From Janthinobacterium sp. 1_2014MBL_MicDiv (GTDB lineage Bacteria; Pseudomonadota; Gammaproteobacteria; Burkholderiales; Burkholderiaceae_D): DNA of 64,000 bases. The position numbers and the translations under genes are program-made. A model generated the notes under the pieces. That model was not told where the DNA came from. It ran no database searches and was given only the letters and a program-made list of their open reading frames with translations. The first letter of the stretch is position 1, and every line of letters starts with the position of its first letter. The stretch lies in assembly GCF_001865675.1 (NCBI RefSeq), contig NZ_CP011319.1:1240001-1304000 (forward strand). Direction: 5' to 3'. Shown here one piece after another: positions 17,237 through 24,891 of the stretch.

Positions 17237-18265
17237 ATGCGCCGGGTCCTGCTACCGCAGCATATTTCCGATCAGCTGGCGCCGCCCGGCGCCGCGATCC
17301 GGGATCTGCGCGGCCTGTCGATGGGCACCAGCTGGTCGGTGCGCCTGGTCGATGCCGCCATGCCGGGACGTGCCGGCAGCGCCGACCTGCAGCAGGGCTT
17401 GCAGCAGCAGCTGGACCTGGTCGTCGCGCAAATGAGCCACTGGAGCGAAGACTCGGACCTGGGCCGCTTCAACCGGGCCGAGCCGGGCAGCTGGCACAGC
17501 TTGCCCGCCGCCTTTTGCGAGGTGCTGGAGTTTGCCATGCAGGTGGCGCAGGCATCCGGCGGCGCCTACGATCCGTGCGCGGGCGCCCTCGTCAACCTGT
17601 GGGGCTTCGGCCCCAGCCACCGGTATGACGAGCCCGGTTTTCTTCCCCCCAAGCACGATACCGTCGCCTTGCTGCTGTCGCAGCGCCAGCGGCGCCGCCT
17701 GGAGCTGGACTTGCCGGCCCGCCGCGCGCGCCAGCCCGGCGGCTTGCAGCTGGATTTGTCGGCCATCGCCAAGGGCTATGGCGTGGACCGCCTGGCCCGC
17801 TACCTCGACAGCCAGGGCATCGGCCATTACCTGGTGGAAGTGGGCGGCGAGCTGCGCGGCGCCGGCAGCAAGCCCGACGGCCAGCCGTGGTGGGTCATGC
17901 TGGAACAGGTCGATGGCGCCGAGGCGGGGCAGCAGCCGGCGGAAATGATGCTGGCGCTGCATGGCCTGTCGGTGGCGACCTCGGGCGACTACCGGCGTTT
18001 CTTCCAGGACGGTACGGCGCGCTTTTCGCATACGATCGACCCGCGCAGCGGCATGCCGATCGCCAATCAACTCGCTTCCGTCACCGTCGTGCATGCGCAA
18101 TGCATGGCGGCCGATGCCTGGTCGACGGCCCTGACCGTGCTGGGTGCCGAGGCCGGCATGGCGCTGGCCGAGGAACAGGGCCTGGCCGCGCGCTTCCTGC
18201 AGCGCGACGGGCGCGGCTACCGCGAATTTTTGAGCAGCCATATGCGGGCCATGCTCGACGAATGA
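17237..18265 (+). CDS. apbE: FAD:protein FMN transferase
   Basis: A 342-residue ApbE. Motifs: LSMGTSWSVRL near the N terminus, DLSAIAKGYGVDRLA, VEVGGELRGAG, and HTIDPRSGMPI ... MAADAWSTAL, which hold the FAD and magnesium sites. It transfers FMN from FAD to Thr/Ser in target proteins; the obvious target is the DUF2271 protein two genes upstream. Unusually, no signal peptide or lipobox is seen, and an in-frame stop at 17204 rules out a longer N terminus. The enzyme may therefore work in the cytoplasm, unlike most periplasmic ApbE proteins. Confidence 0.92.
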   Translation: MRRVLLPQHISDQLAPPGAAIRDLRGLSMGTSWSVRLVDAAMPGRAGSADLQQGLQQQLDLVVAQMSHWSEDSDLGRFNRAEPGSWHSLPAAFCEVLEFAMQVAQASGGAYDPCAGALVNLWGFGPSHRYDEPGFLPPKHDTVALLLSQRQRRRLELDLPARRARQPGGLQLDLSAIAKGYGVDRLARYLDSQGIGHYLVEVGGELRGAGSKPDGQPWWVMLEQVDGAEAGQQPAEMMLALHGLSVATSGDYRRFFQDGTARFSHTIDPRSGMPIANQLASVTVVHAQCMAADAWSTALTVLGAEAGMALAEEQGLAARFLQRDGRGYREFLSSHMRAMLDE

Positions 18266-18278
18266 ACAGTTTATTTCC

Positions 18279-19643
18279 ATGATTTTTACGCACGATACGA
18301 CGCGGCTGGCCTTGCTGGCCGCCCTGTCCCTCAGTTACGCGGGCGTCTGCCTGGCGCCCTGGCTGCGCGCGCGCGCCCGGCGCCGCGCGTCCGATGCCGC
18401 CAGGGCCGCGCTGGCCAACAACCGTCCCTGGCTGGTGGCGTATGCGAGCCAGACGGGCAATGCCGAGGAACTGGCCACGCAAACGGCGCACAGCCTGCAA
18501 CTGGCCGGCATTCCCGTGCGCCTGTGCGCGCTGGCCGAACTGACGGCCATTGATCTGCAACAAGCGGAACGGGCCTTGTTCCTGGTCAGCACCTATGGCG
18601 AAGGCGATGCCCCCGACAATGCGGCCGCCTTCATGGGCCGCCTGATGACGGGCGAGCTGGCGCTGCCGCAATTGCATTACGCCGTGCTGGCCCTGGGCGA
18701 CCGCAGCTATGGCCACTTCTGCGGCTTTGGCCGCGCGCTCGAAGCCTGGCTGGCGGCGCAGGGTGCGGCGCGCCTGTTCGAACGCATCGAGGTCGACCGC
18801 AGCGCCAGCGCCGCTATCGAGCAATGGTTCCAGCACCTGAGCCACCTGGCCGGCACCAGCGATGCGCCAGACTGGAGCGCGCCGGCCTTCGGCGACTGGC
18901 GCCTGACGCACAGGCGCTTGCTCAACCCGGGCAGCGCCGGCGGCGCCATCTATCACGTGGAGCTGGCGCCGGCCGCAGGCAGCTTGCCGGAGTGGCAGTC
19001 GGGCGACCTGGTGCAGGTGGCCGCGCCGCTCGAGCCGTCGCAGCCGCGCGAATATTCGATCGCCTCGGTCCCGCGCGATGGCGGCGTGCACCTGCTGGTG
19101 CGCCAGCATGCGCATCCGGACGGCAGCCTGGGCCTGGCGTCGGGCTGGCTGACGGCGCAAGCGGCCATCGGCGACGTGGTGCAGCTGCGCCTGCGCCAGC
19201 ACCGGCGTTTCCGCCTGGAAGACAATGCCCGGCGCCCCCTGATACTGATCGGCAATGGCAGCGGCATCGCCGGCTTGCGCGGCCACCTGAAAAGCCGCGT
19301 GCTGGCGGGCCAGCGGCGCAATTGGCTGATCTTTGGCGAGCGCAACGCGGCCCACGATTTCCATTACCGCGAAGAAATTGAACGCTGGCATGCCAGCGGC
19401 GATCTGCCGCGCCTGGACCTGGCGTTTTCGCGCGACCAGGCCGAGCGGACCTACGTGCAGGACCGCCTGCGCGGCAATGCCGACGAAGTCAAGCTCTGGC
19501 TGGAGCAGGGCGCCGCCATCTACATTTGCGGCAGCCTGGCCGGCATGGCGGGCGGCGTCGACCAGGCGCTGCAGGAAATGCTGGGCCGGCCCGCGCTCGA
19601 CGCGCTGGCGGCCGAAGGGCGCTACCGGCGCGACGTCTACTGA
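18279..19643 (+). CDS. Membrane-anchored flavodoxin/NADPH reductase flavoprotein
   Basis: A 454-residue protein like the flavoprotein of sulfite reductase or cytochrome P450 reductase. A single N-terminal membrane anchor (about residues 6-25) with an Arg-rich cytoplasmic flank is followed by a flavodoxin domain (YASQTGNAEELA, STYGEGDAPD), an FAD-binding domain (REYSIASVP) and an NADP-binding domain (ILIGNGSGIAGLRG, FGERNAAHDFHY, YICGSLAGMA). It would take electrons from NADPH and feed the membrane PepSY protein. No sulfite reductase haem subunit is nearby, so a role in ferric reduction fits better than sulfite reduction. It closes the Fur operon. Confidence 0.9.
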   Translation: MIFTHDTTRLALLAALSLSYAGVCLAPWLRARARRRASDAARAALANNRPWLVAYASQTGNAEELATQTAHSLQLAGIPVRLCALAELTAIDLQQAERALFLVSTYGEGDAPDNAAAFMGRLMTGELALPQLHYAVLALGDRSYGHFCGFGRALEAWLAAQGAARLFERIEVDRSASAAIEQWFQHLSHLAGTSDAPDWSAPAFGDWRLTHRRLLNPGSAGGAIYHVELAPAAGSLPEWQSGDLVQVAAPLEPSQPREYSIASVPRDGGVHLLVRQHAHPDGSLGLASGWLTAQAAIGDVVQLRLRQHRRFRLEDNARRPLILIGNGSGIAGLRGHLKSRVLAGQRRNWLIFGERNAAHDFHYREEIERWHASGDLPRLDLAFSRDQAERTYVQDRLRGNADEVKLWLEQGAAIYICGSLAGMAGGVDQALQEMLGRPALDALAAEGRYRRDVY

Positions 19644-19712
19644 TTTTTTTCCGGCGCCAGCGCGTTCGCGCGCAGGCGGCTATGATGGCTGTTTCACCCA
19701 GGGAGTACCATC

Positions 19713-20264
19713 ATGAGCGAGAGTATCTACGACATTCCCTTGCGCCGCATCAATGGCGAAGCCAGCAGCCTGGACGCGTATCGCGGCAAGGTCGTGCTGG
19801 TGGTCAACGTGGCTTCCGCCTGCGGCCTGACGCCGCAGTATGCGGGGCTGGAAAAACTGTATGAAGACAAACAGGCCGACGGCCTCGTGGTGGCCGGTTT
19901 TCCCGCCAATGAATTCGGCGCGCAGGAGCCGGGCGGCAACGACGAGATCGCTGACTTTTGCCGTGGCACCTTCGGCGTGCAATTTCCCATGTTTGAAAAG
20001 ATCGTCGTCAAGGGCCCGGGCCAGCATCCGCTGTACCAGCGCCTGGTGCAGGAGCAGCCGCGCGCGCAGGAAAAGCCGGGCAGCGATTTCCGCGCCAAGC
20101 TGGCCGGCTACGGCATCACGCAGGAGCAGCCGGACGACGTGCTGTGGAACTTCGAGAAGTTCTTGATCAGCAAGGAGGGCAAGGTGGTGGGGCGTTTCGC
20201 GCCCGACACCACGGTCGACGACGCACTGCTGCGCGACGCCATCGAGCGCGAGCTGCAGGCATAG
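19713..20264 (+). CDS. Glutathione peroxidase (cysteine type)
   Basis: A 183-residue thiol peroxidase. The catalytic Cys37 sits in NVASACGLT and Gln71 in FPANEFGAQEPGG, with the WNFEKFLI motif near the C terminus. The enzyme reduces hydrogen peroxide or lipid hydroperoxides, usually with thioredoxin or glutathione. AGGGAG precedes the ATG, and a possible -10 TATGAT lies at 19681-19686. It is 69 bases after the flavodoxin reductase, so it may be read through from the Fur operon or have its own promoter. Length is typical. Confidence 0.93.
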   Translation: MSESIYDIPLRRINGEASSLDAYRGKVVLVVNVASACGLTPQYAGLEKLYEDKQADGLVVAGFPANEFGAQEPGGNDEIADFCRGTFGVQFPMFEKIVVKGPGQHPLYQRLVQEQPRAQEKPGSDFRAKLAGYGITQEQPDDVLWNFEKFLISKEGKVVGRFAPDTTVDDALLRDAIERELQA

Positions 20265-20269
20265 CGGCG

Positions 20270-20294
20270 CTGCGGGCGGCATCCGCCGCCCGTG
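20270..20294. terminator. Hairpin between convergent genes
   Basis: A GC-rich hairpin (CGGGCGG, short loop, CCGCCCG) lies between the convergent glutathione peroxidase and DUF2325 genes. It lacks a clear T run, so it would be a weak bidirectional terminator. Confidence 0.4.
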
Positions 20295-20301
20295 GCTGGT
20301 C

Positions 20302-21528
20302 TTACTCGGCAGCGTCCAGCGCGGCCGGTTCCATCTCGCCGCTCACTTCCTGCAAGCCGCGCGCCAGGCTGGAGATGCTGGGGTTGTCGATGAAGACGCA
20401 GCGCTTGCCCGTGCGCTTGCAGTAATCCTTCACGCGCCAGTAGGCGCTGTGGCTGATGCAGCCGGTCTGGCAAATCACCAGGTCGGCCGCCGCCAGGCTC
20501 GAATCGAGCAGGTTGGCATTGTCTTCCAGGCCGCCGTCGTGGTGGGCGAACTGCGCGCCGACGCGTTCGATCAGGGCGCGGTAGGTGGCGACATTGCCGC
20601 TGCGTCCACCTACGCACAGCACGCTTTGATCGACGAGGCGGATCGGCATCTTCAGCTTGCCGCCCGTGGGCACTTCCAGCTTCGGTGCGGGCGGCGGCGC
20701 GGCGGCGCCGGGGCGCGGCTGGGCCTGCTTCAATTCCGTGATTTGCTGGCGCAATTCCTTTTCGCGTTCATCCATCTGCGCCAGGCGCTCGACCAGGCGC
20801 GTGCGCGATTCCAGCGCCGGGATGGCCGCCTGCAATTGCGCCAGTTCGGCGCGCAAGCCGTCGATCACGCTATCCTTGCCGATCGATTCGGCCCGCGTGC
20901 GCAGCAGCACGGCTTCCTGGCGTTCCAGGTCGCCCGTCTTTTCCAGCAGCATGGCCTGGCTGCGCTGTTGCAGCTTGGCCAGTTCGTGCGTCAGGCGTGT
21001 ATTTTCTTCCTGCAAGGCCGTAAATTTGCCCATGTCGGCGCGCACGCAGGCGCCGGCCTGGTGCTGGATCATGTGCAGGTCGCGGCACATCTGCTCTTCC
21101 AGCTCGGCGTCGCAGCGCGGGTGCGTCAGCCCGGCCCAGAAGGCGCCCGACACGTCGCCATTGGCGACGGCCGTGCGCCACAGCTGGGCCACCTGTTCCG
21201 TCGTCTTGGCGCCGCGAAAGCGCAGGATCACGGGAGCGTAGCGGCGTTCGAGTTCCTTTTGCAGTGCTTCCGACAGGCGGTTGCGCGCGCCGCATTCCGT
21301 CACGGCGCCCACGTGCACTTCGTAATCGTCGGCCAGCACGCGCCCGCCCGTCATCTTGCCGACCAGCTTGCGCAAGTAACCGAGCGGCAAGCCGACGCCG
21401 ACCAGCGGGCAATGGCAGGTATGCGACAGTTCCCACAGCCGCCGGCGGCGTGAGGCAAGCGCGGCCGTATCGGCCTCGCCGCTGGAACAATTGCTGATGA
21501 CGGGCAGGGACTTGTCTTTGTCACACAT
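20302..21528 (-). CDS. DUF2325 protein of the hemP operon
   Basis: A 408-residue protein. The N-terminal half is Cys/His-rich (HTCHCPLVG, HPRCDAE, MCRDLHMIQHQ), the middle (about 165-285) is a coiled coil rich in Glu, Gln, Arg, and after a Pro/Ala linker the C-terminal 100 residues are the DUF2325 domain (QSVLCVGGRSGNVATYRALIE, DLVICQTGCISHSAYWRVKDYCKRTG). Function unknown; the Cys/His content suggests metal or haem contact. ATG 21528 has AGGATAT upstream. It is the last gene of a minus-strand operon headed by hemP and a Fur box. Confidence 0.85.
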   Translation of the reverse strand: MCDKDKSLPVISNCSSGEADTAALASRRRRLWELSHTCHCPLVGVGLPLGYLRKLVGKMTGGRVLADDYEVHVGAVTECGARNRLSEALQKELERRYAPVILRFRGAKTTEQVAQLWRTAVANGDVSGAFWAGLTHPRCDAELEEQMCRDLHMIQHQAGACVRADMGKFTALQEENTRLTHELAKLQQRSQAMLLEKTGDLERQEAVLLRTRAESIGKDSVIDGLRAELAQLQAAIPALESRTRLVERLAQMDEREKELRQQITELKQAQPRPGAAAPPPAPKLEVPTGGKLKMPIRLVDQSVLCVGGRSGNVATYRALIERVGAQFAHHDGGLEDNANLLDSSLAAADLVICQTGCISHSAYWRVKDYCKRTGKRCVFIDNPSISSLARGLQEVSGEMEPAALDAAE

Positions 21529-21560
21529 GGCGATATCCTGTTGGGCGGTGGAGATGGTGT

Positions 21561-21899
21561 TTATTGCGGCAGCGGCGAAGCGGGGCGCTTGGCGCTCAGC
21601 ATGCGTGCCAGTCGTTCGAGGAGCGTGCTTTTCGGTGGCATGGGCCGCTGCAGCGCGACGAGCGCGGCCCATTGTTGCGACAGTTGCTGGCAAGTGGCTT
21701 GCAGCACCGGCCCCAGGTCGGGCAGGCCGGACAGCACTTGCAGATGGCGTTCGATCACGGACGCCAGTTGCGGACACGGCGCCTGTTCGGCGCTGCCCGC
21801 ATGGTAATGCGACATCAGGTGCAGCACGGCCGACAGCATCAACTCAGGCTGTTGCCCATTCACGGCAGAAAACTTCGAAGAAGGTCGGTCGGTCGCCAT
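21561..21899 (-). CDS. Hypothetical protein between hemP and DUF2325 gene
   Basis: A 112-residue protein that I do not recognise. It is helical in character, with Leu-rich amphipathic stretches (LMLSAVLHLMSHYH, VLQATCQQLSQQWAAL) and a basic C terminus (LLERLARMLSAKR). It has no signal peptide or membrane helix. GGAG lies six bases before the ATG at 21899. Its place between hemP and the DUF2325 gene on the same strand suggests a role in haem or iron handling. Confidence 0.7.
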   Translation of the reverse strand: MATDRPSSKFSAVNGQQPELMLSAVLHLMSHYHAGSAEQAPCPQLASVIERHLQVLSGLPDLGPVLQATCQQLSQQWAALVALQRPMPPKSTLLERLARMLSAKRPASPLPQ

Positions 21900-21987
21900 C
21901 AAACGCTCCTGTGCGGTGGTTTGGCTGGCTGGCGCCCACGAAGGGCACGACTGGCTGGCGAGTGTGGTGGCTGGCTGCGTTGCTGGA

Positions 21988-22185
21988 TCAGGCAGTCAGG
22001 ATCAGCTTGTTCAATTGGGTGACGCGCAGGCGGTAAATCTTGCCGCTGTGTTCAATCTCCACTTCGCGGCCCTGTTGCAGCAGCGCTTCGCTGGTGATGC
22101 GGCGCGCCGGCTGCGCCACGCTGACGGGAGGGCGGACGTGGGCGCTGGCGGCATCCTGGATCAAGGCTGGTTTTGAGCTTTGCAT
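21988..22185 (-). CDS. hemP: Hemin uptake protein HemP
   Basis: A 65-residue protein with the HemP signature in its C-terminal half: RRITSEALLQQGREVEIEH, then YRLRVTQLNKLILT. In Burkholderia and relatives HemP/HmuP is a small protein needed for expression of the haem receptor. The N-terminal 27 residues are poorly conserved. A Fur box lies 24 bases upstream of the start, so the gene should be on when iron is scarce. No haem receptor or hmu transport gene is in the window. Confidence 0.9.
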   Translation of the reverse strand: MQSSKPALIQDAASAHVRPPVSVAQPARRITSEALLQQGREVEIEHSGKIYRLRVTQLNKLILTA

Positions 22186-22208
22186 GTTGGGCTTTCTTTG
22201 TCTCAGTT

Positions 22209-22227
22209 GAGAATGATTCGTATTTGC
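22209..22227 (-). promoter_or_regulatory. Fur box upstream of hemP
   Basis: On the minus strand the site reads GCAAATACGAATCATTCTC, matching 13 of 19 positions of the Fur consensus, with the strong half AATCATT-CTC intact. It is placed right upstream of hemP, where Fur boxes are found in other proteobacteria. Confidence 0.75.
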
Positions 22228-22382
22228 ATTATTGTTGAATGTGGCCCGAAAAGCAAGGCTTATTTGTGGCGAATCCGCGCTTTTTTAGTGCGGCATGGCA
22301 CGCAAGTTCATTGCGCAGTAGAAATGCTGGCGCGGCTGCGCTGCAGGGGAGGCGCCCGGAAGGCGCGTGCGGGGAGGGCGGC

Positions 22383-22422
22383 AAAAAAGACCCGGAACGG
22401 CGTTGCGCGCCGCAGCCGGGTC
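22383..22422 (-). terminator. Terminator of the FNR-like regulator gene
   Basis: On the minus strand GACCCGG pairs with CCGGGTC around a GC-rich inner loop and is followed by six T residues (22388 to 22383). It lies 41 bases past the regulator's stop. Confidence 0.75.
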
Positions 22423-22462
22423 AAGCCTGTGCCAAGCTTGAAGAAAGAGGGATGGTCCTATC

Positions 22463-23332
22463 TCAAATGGTGGCCAGCAATTGCGCCGAGACGTCGGCCG
22501 CGGCGGCCGTGTCGGCCTTGAGCTTGGCGGCGGCCAGCTGCTTGGCGCGCGAGCGCGAGGGCGGCAGGCGGCGCAGGGTTTTCAGCGCTTCCGGGTCCTT
22601 GATGCCGATGGTGCGCTGGTCGACGGTGATCAGGCCGATCTCGTTGAAGGCGGACAGGGTGCGGCTGACCGTTTCCAGCGTCAGGCCCAGGTAGCTGCCG
22701 ATTTCATGGCGCGTCATGCGCAGGTTGAACAGTTTGCTCGAATAACCCATCTGCGCGAAGCGGTCGGCCAGCGAGACGAGGAAGCGGGCCACGCGCGCCT
22801 CGGCGCTGAGGGCGCCCAGCATGCCGATCATGGCCTGTTCGCGCACCAGTTCGCGGCTCATCACGCCGTACATGACGTTTTCCAGCTCCATGTGGACACG
22901 GCCCAGCGCCGTGAGCTTCTTGAATGGCAGCAGGATCAGGTCGCAGTCGGACAGGGCCACGGCTTCCGAGGAATAGTGGCGCGAGTGGATGCCGTCGACG
23001 CCCAGCATGTCGCCTTTCATGGGAAAGCTCAGTACCTGTTCATTGCCGAACTCATCGATGAGGACGGTTTTCAGGAAGCCCGAGTTGACGATGTACAGGG
23101 TGTCGAACGGCTGGCCGATCGTGTGCACGCGCTGCCCCGTCTTGAATTGCACGTGCTGGAACAGCAGCTCGTCGGCGGCGATGGTGCAGGCGCTGGAGAT
23201 ATGCAGCAGATCGCATACCTCCTTCAGGTTCGACCACAGCCGCCCCTGGCGCTGGCGTCCCGCTTCCATCGGGGTCGATGGGGCCAGCGGCGACGAGGCA
23301 GGGCGGGTTTCAGACGTGTGCGTGGACAGCAT
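22463..23332 (-). CDS. FNR-like Crp-family transcription regulator
   Basis: A 289-residue Crp/Fnr protein: a cyclic-nucleotide-type beta barrel (about 60-150), dimer helix, and a C-terminal helix-turn-helix (MTRHEIGSYLGLTLETVSRTLSAF). The E-x-x-S-R set of the recognition helix equals that of FNR, so TTGAT-N4-ATCAA sites are expected. Cys40, Cys49 and Cys130 line up with E. coli FNR Cys20, Cys29 and Cys122, but the partner of Cys23 is Leu43 (His44 is next). A normal [4Fe-4S] sensor is therefore doubtful. A Lys/Arg/Ala tail of about 40 residues follows the HTH. ATG 23332 is chosen because GGAG is six bases away; the ATG at 23338 is too close to it. Confidence 0.88.
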   Translation of the reverse strand: MLSTHTSETRPASSPLAPSTPMEAGRQRQGRLWSNLKEVCDLLHISSACTIAADELLFQHVQFKTGQRVHTIGQPFDTLYIVNSGFLKTVLIDEFGNEQVLSFPMKGDMLGVDGIHSRHYSSEAVALSDCDLILLPFKKLTALGRVHMELENVMYGVMSRELVREQAMIGMLGALSAEARVARFLVSLADRFAQMGYSSKLFNLRMTRHEIGSYLGLTLETVSRTLSAFNEIGLITVDQRTIGIKDPEALKTLRRLPPSRSRAKQLAAAKLKADTAAAADVSAQLLATI

Positions 23333-23568
23333 GTTCATCTCCTGGTGACAGGTAGTTCAGAGTTGAATGACGGAATGCGCCAGGGCGGCGGGCACGGCGC
23401 GAGGGTCTGCGGCGCGCGTCCTGGCAGTTAATGCTCAATTCGCTGAAGACTTGCTGTGTGATGAAATAACTTCCCAGCAACTTGATTACTGGTTTCAGTA
23501 TGCCAACAAGCGTATGGAATTCATATCAGCAGTGGCTGAATATGGCGGTAGGAGCTGCGGTAGGGGAA

Positions 23569-23612
23569 GTAGGATTGTTCCTACAGTTGCCGGCGGTCGT
23601 GCGCCGCCGGCC
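23569..23612. repeat. Two inverted repeats downstream of the response regulator
   Basis: GTAGGA-TTGT-TCCTAC (23569-23584) and GCCGGCGG-TCGTGCG-CCGCCGGC (23590-23612, one-base uncertainty) lie between the regulator start and the NarL-type stop. The second may end the response-regulator transcript, though it has no T run. The first is preceded by two more GTAGG copies and could be a protein-binding site. Confidence 0.4.
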
Positions 23613-23623
23613 GAGACCGGCTG

Positions 23624-24268
23624 TCAGGTCTTGAAGGGGGACAGCAGCCGGTGGGCTACCGCGTATTGCACCATTTCCGACAAGGAACTCATGCCCATCT
23701 TTTGCATGATGCGTGTCTTGTGCGTGCTGACCGTCTTCACGCTCAGGTGCAGGTTGTTGGCGATCTCGGTGATCGACTTGCCTGCCACCAGCAGGGAAAA
23801 CACTTCGAATTCGCGGTCCGACAGCTGTTTGTGCAACAAGCTTTCATTCGGCATCATGATGTTGAGCACCAGCTGCTCGGCCACCTCGGCGCTGATATAG
23901 GGGCGCCCCGATGCCACCTTGTGGATGGCGCCCACCAGCTGCGTGCCCGCGCTTTCCTTCGTCAGGTAGCCTTGCGCGCCGGCGCGGATGGCGCGCACCG
24001 CATATTGCTCTTCCTCGTGCATGGTGAGGATGAGGATGGCCAGCTTCGGCGCTTCGCTGCGGATCTGGCGGATCAGGTCGACGCCGCTGCGGCCAGGCAT
24101 CGACAGGTCGAGCAGCAGCAGGTCGAAGCCGCCCTGGCGCACATGGTTGAGTACTTCAAAGCCATCGATGGCTTCGCCCACGATGTCGATGTCCGGCGCG
24201 CCGTCGAGGATGCGCTTCAATCCTTCGCGCATGATGGTGTGGTCGTCGGCAATCACAATGCGTATCAT
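23624..24268 (-). CDS. NarL/UhpA-type response regulator
   Basis: A 214-residue two-component regulator: receiver domain (acidic pair ADDH, phospho-acceptor Asp in LLLLDLSMPGRSG, Lys in YLTKESAG) and a LuxR-type helix-turn-helix (LSDREFEVFSLLVAGKSITEIANNLHLSVKTVSTHKTRIM). No histidine kinase is adjacent, so it is an orphan here. It sits between the FNR-like gene and a universal stress gene, all on the minus strand, which hints at a redox or anaerobic stress regulon. Shine-Dalgarno is weak. Confidence 0.92.
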   Translation of the reverse strand: MIRIVIADDHTIMREGLKRILDGAPDIDIVGEAIDGFEVLNHVRQGGFDLLLLDLSMPGRSGVDLIRQIRSEAPKLAILILTMHEEEQYAVRAIRAGAQGYLTKESAGTQLVGAIHKVASGRPYISAEVAEQLVLNIMMPNESLLHKQLSDREFEVFSLLVAGKSITEIANNLHLSVKTVSTHKTRIMQKMGMSSLSEMVQYAVAHRLLSPFKT

Positions 24269-24423
24269 AGGCGGGCAATCTGGAAGCGTGCAATCTGCTG
24301 TGTCCGTTACCGGACAGTCAAATGTTAAGAAACGAGAAATATTGTCATATTAACTGAAAATGGCTGCGGGCTTGCCCTTTTCTCAAGCTGCCGGTGCGCA
24401 GCCTCTCCCTGTCATGGGACTCC

Positions 24424-24891
24424 TCATTTGGGCTGCGGTTCCTTGATCAGCCTGTGCACCAGCACGGGCAGCTTCGAATGCGACAGCACCTTGTTGGTCA
24501 CGCTGCCCAGCAGCAACTGGCCCCAGCCGCTGCGGCCGTGCGAGCCCATGAAGATCAGGTCGCAGTGCTGGAGTTGCGCCACTTCCACGATTTTCAGGGC
24601 AGGACTGTCGGAAAAGGCCGTCAGGCCCGTCGCCTCCAGGCCCCGCTTGGCGGCCGCATCGAGGATCGGCTGCCAGTGGTCGCCGCCCGCCTTGCGCATG
24701 GCGATGCGGTATTCCTCTTCGCTGGGATAGCTGGGCGGGATGATTTCGATGTACACGGGATACTGGTATTCCGGCGCCACGTACACGGCGAGGATGTCGG
24801 CGTGCATCTGTTCGGCAAAGGCGACACCGGCGCAGGCGGTCAGGTTGGAGACGGTGGAACCGTCCGTGGCGATCAGAATTTTCTTATACAT
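24424..24891 (-). CDS. Universal stress protein UspA family
   Basis: A 155-residue Usp with the N-terminal ILIATDGS and the nucleotide-binding motif MGSHGRSGWGQLLLGSVTNKV, so an ATP-binding member. AAAGGAGCT precedes the ATG. An FNR-type box lies 82 bases upstream (24973-24986) and a possible -10 TACAAT at 24934-24939 on the minus strand, which suggests induction at low oxygen. Confidence 0.92.
   Translation of the reverse strand: MYKKILIATDGSTVSNLTACAGVAFAEQMHADILAVYVAPEYQYPVYIEIIPPSYPSEEEYRIAMRKAGGDHWQPILDAAAKRGLEATGLTAFSDSPALKIVEVAQLQHCDLIFMGSHGRSGWGQLLLGSVTNKVLSHSKLPVLVHRLIKEPQPK

Noticed and set aside
18279..19643. Sulfite reductase flavoprotein subunit cysJ
   Set aside because: The domains match, but there is an N-terminal membrane anchor and no cysI nearby, and the operon is Fur-controlled; a ferric-reductase role is more likely.
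22186..22462. A small plus-strand gene between hemP and the FNR-like gene
   Set aside because: The frame overlaps the Fur box and the regulator terminator and has no Shine-Dalgarno or recognisable protein.
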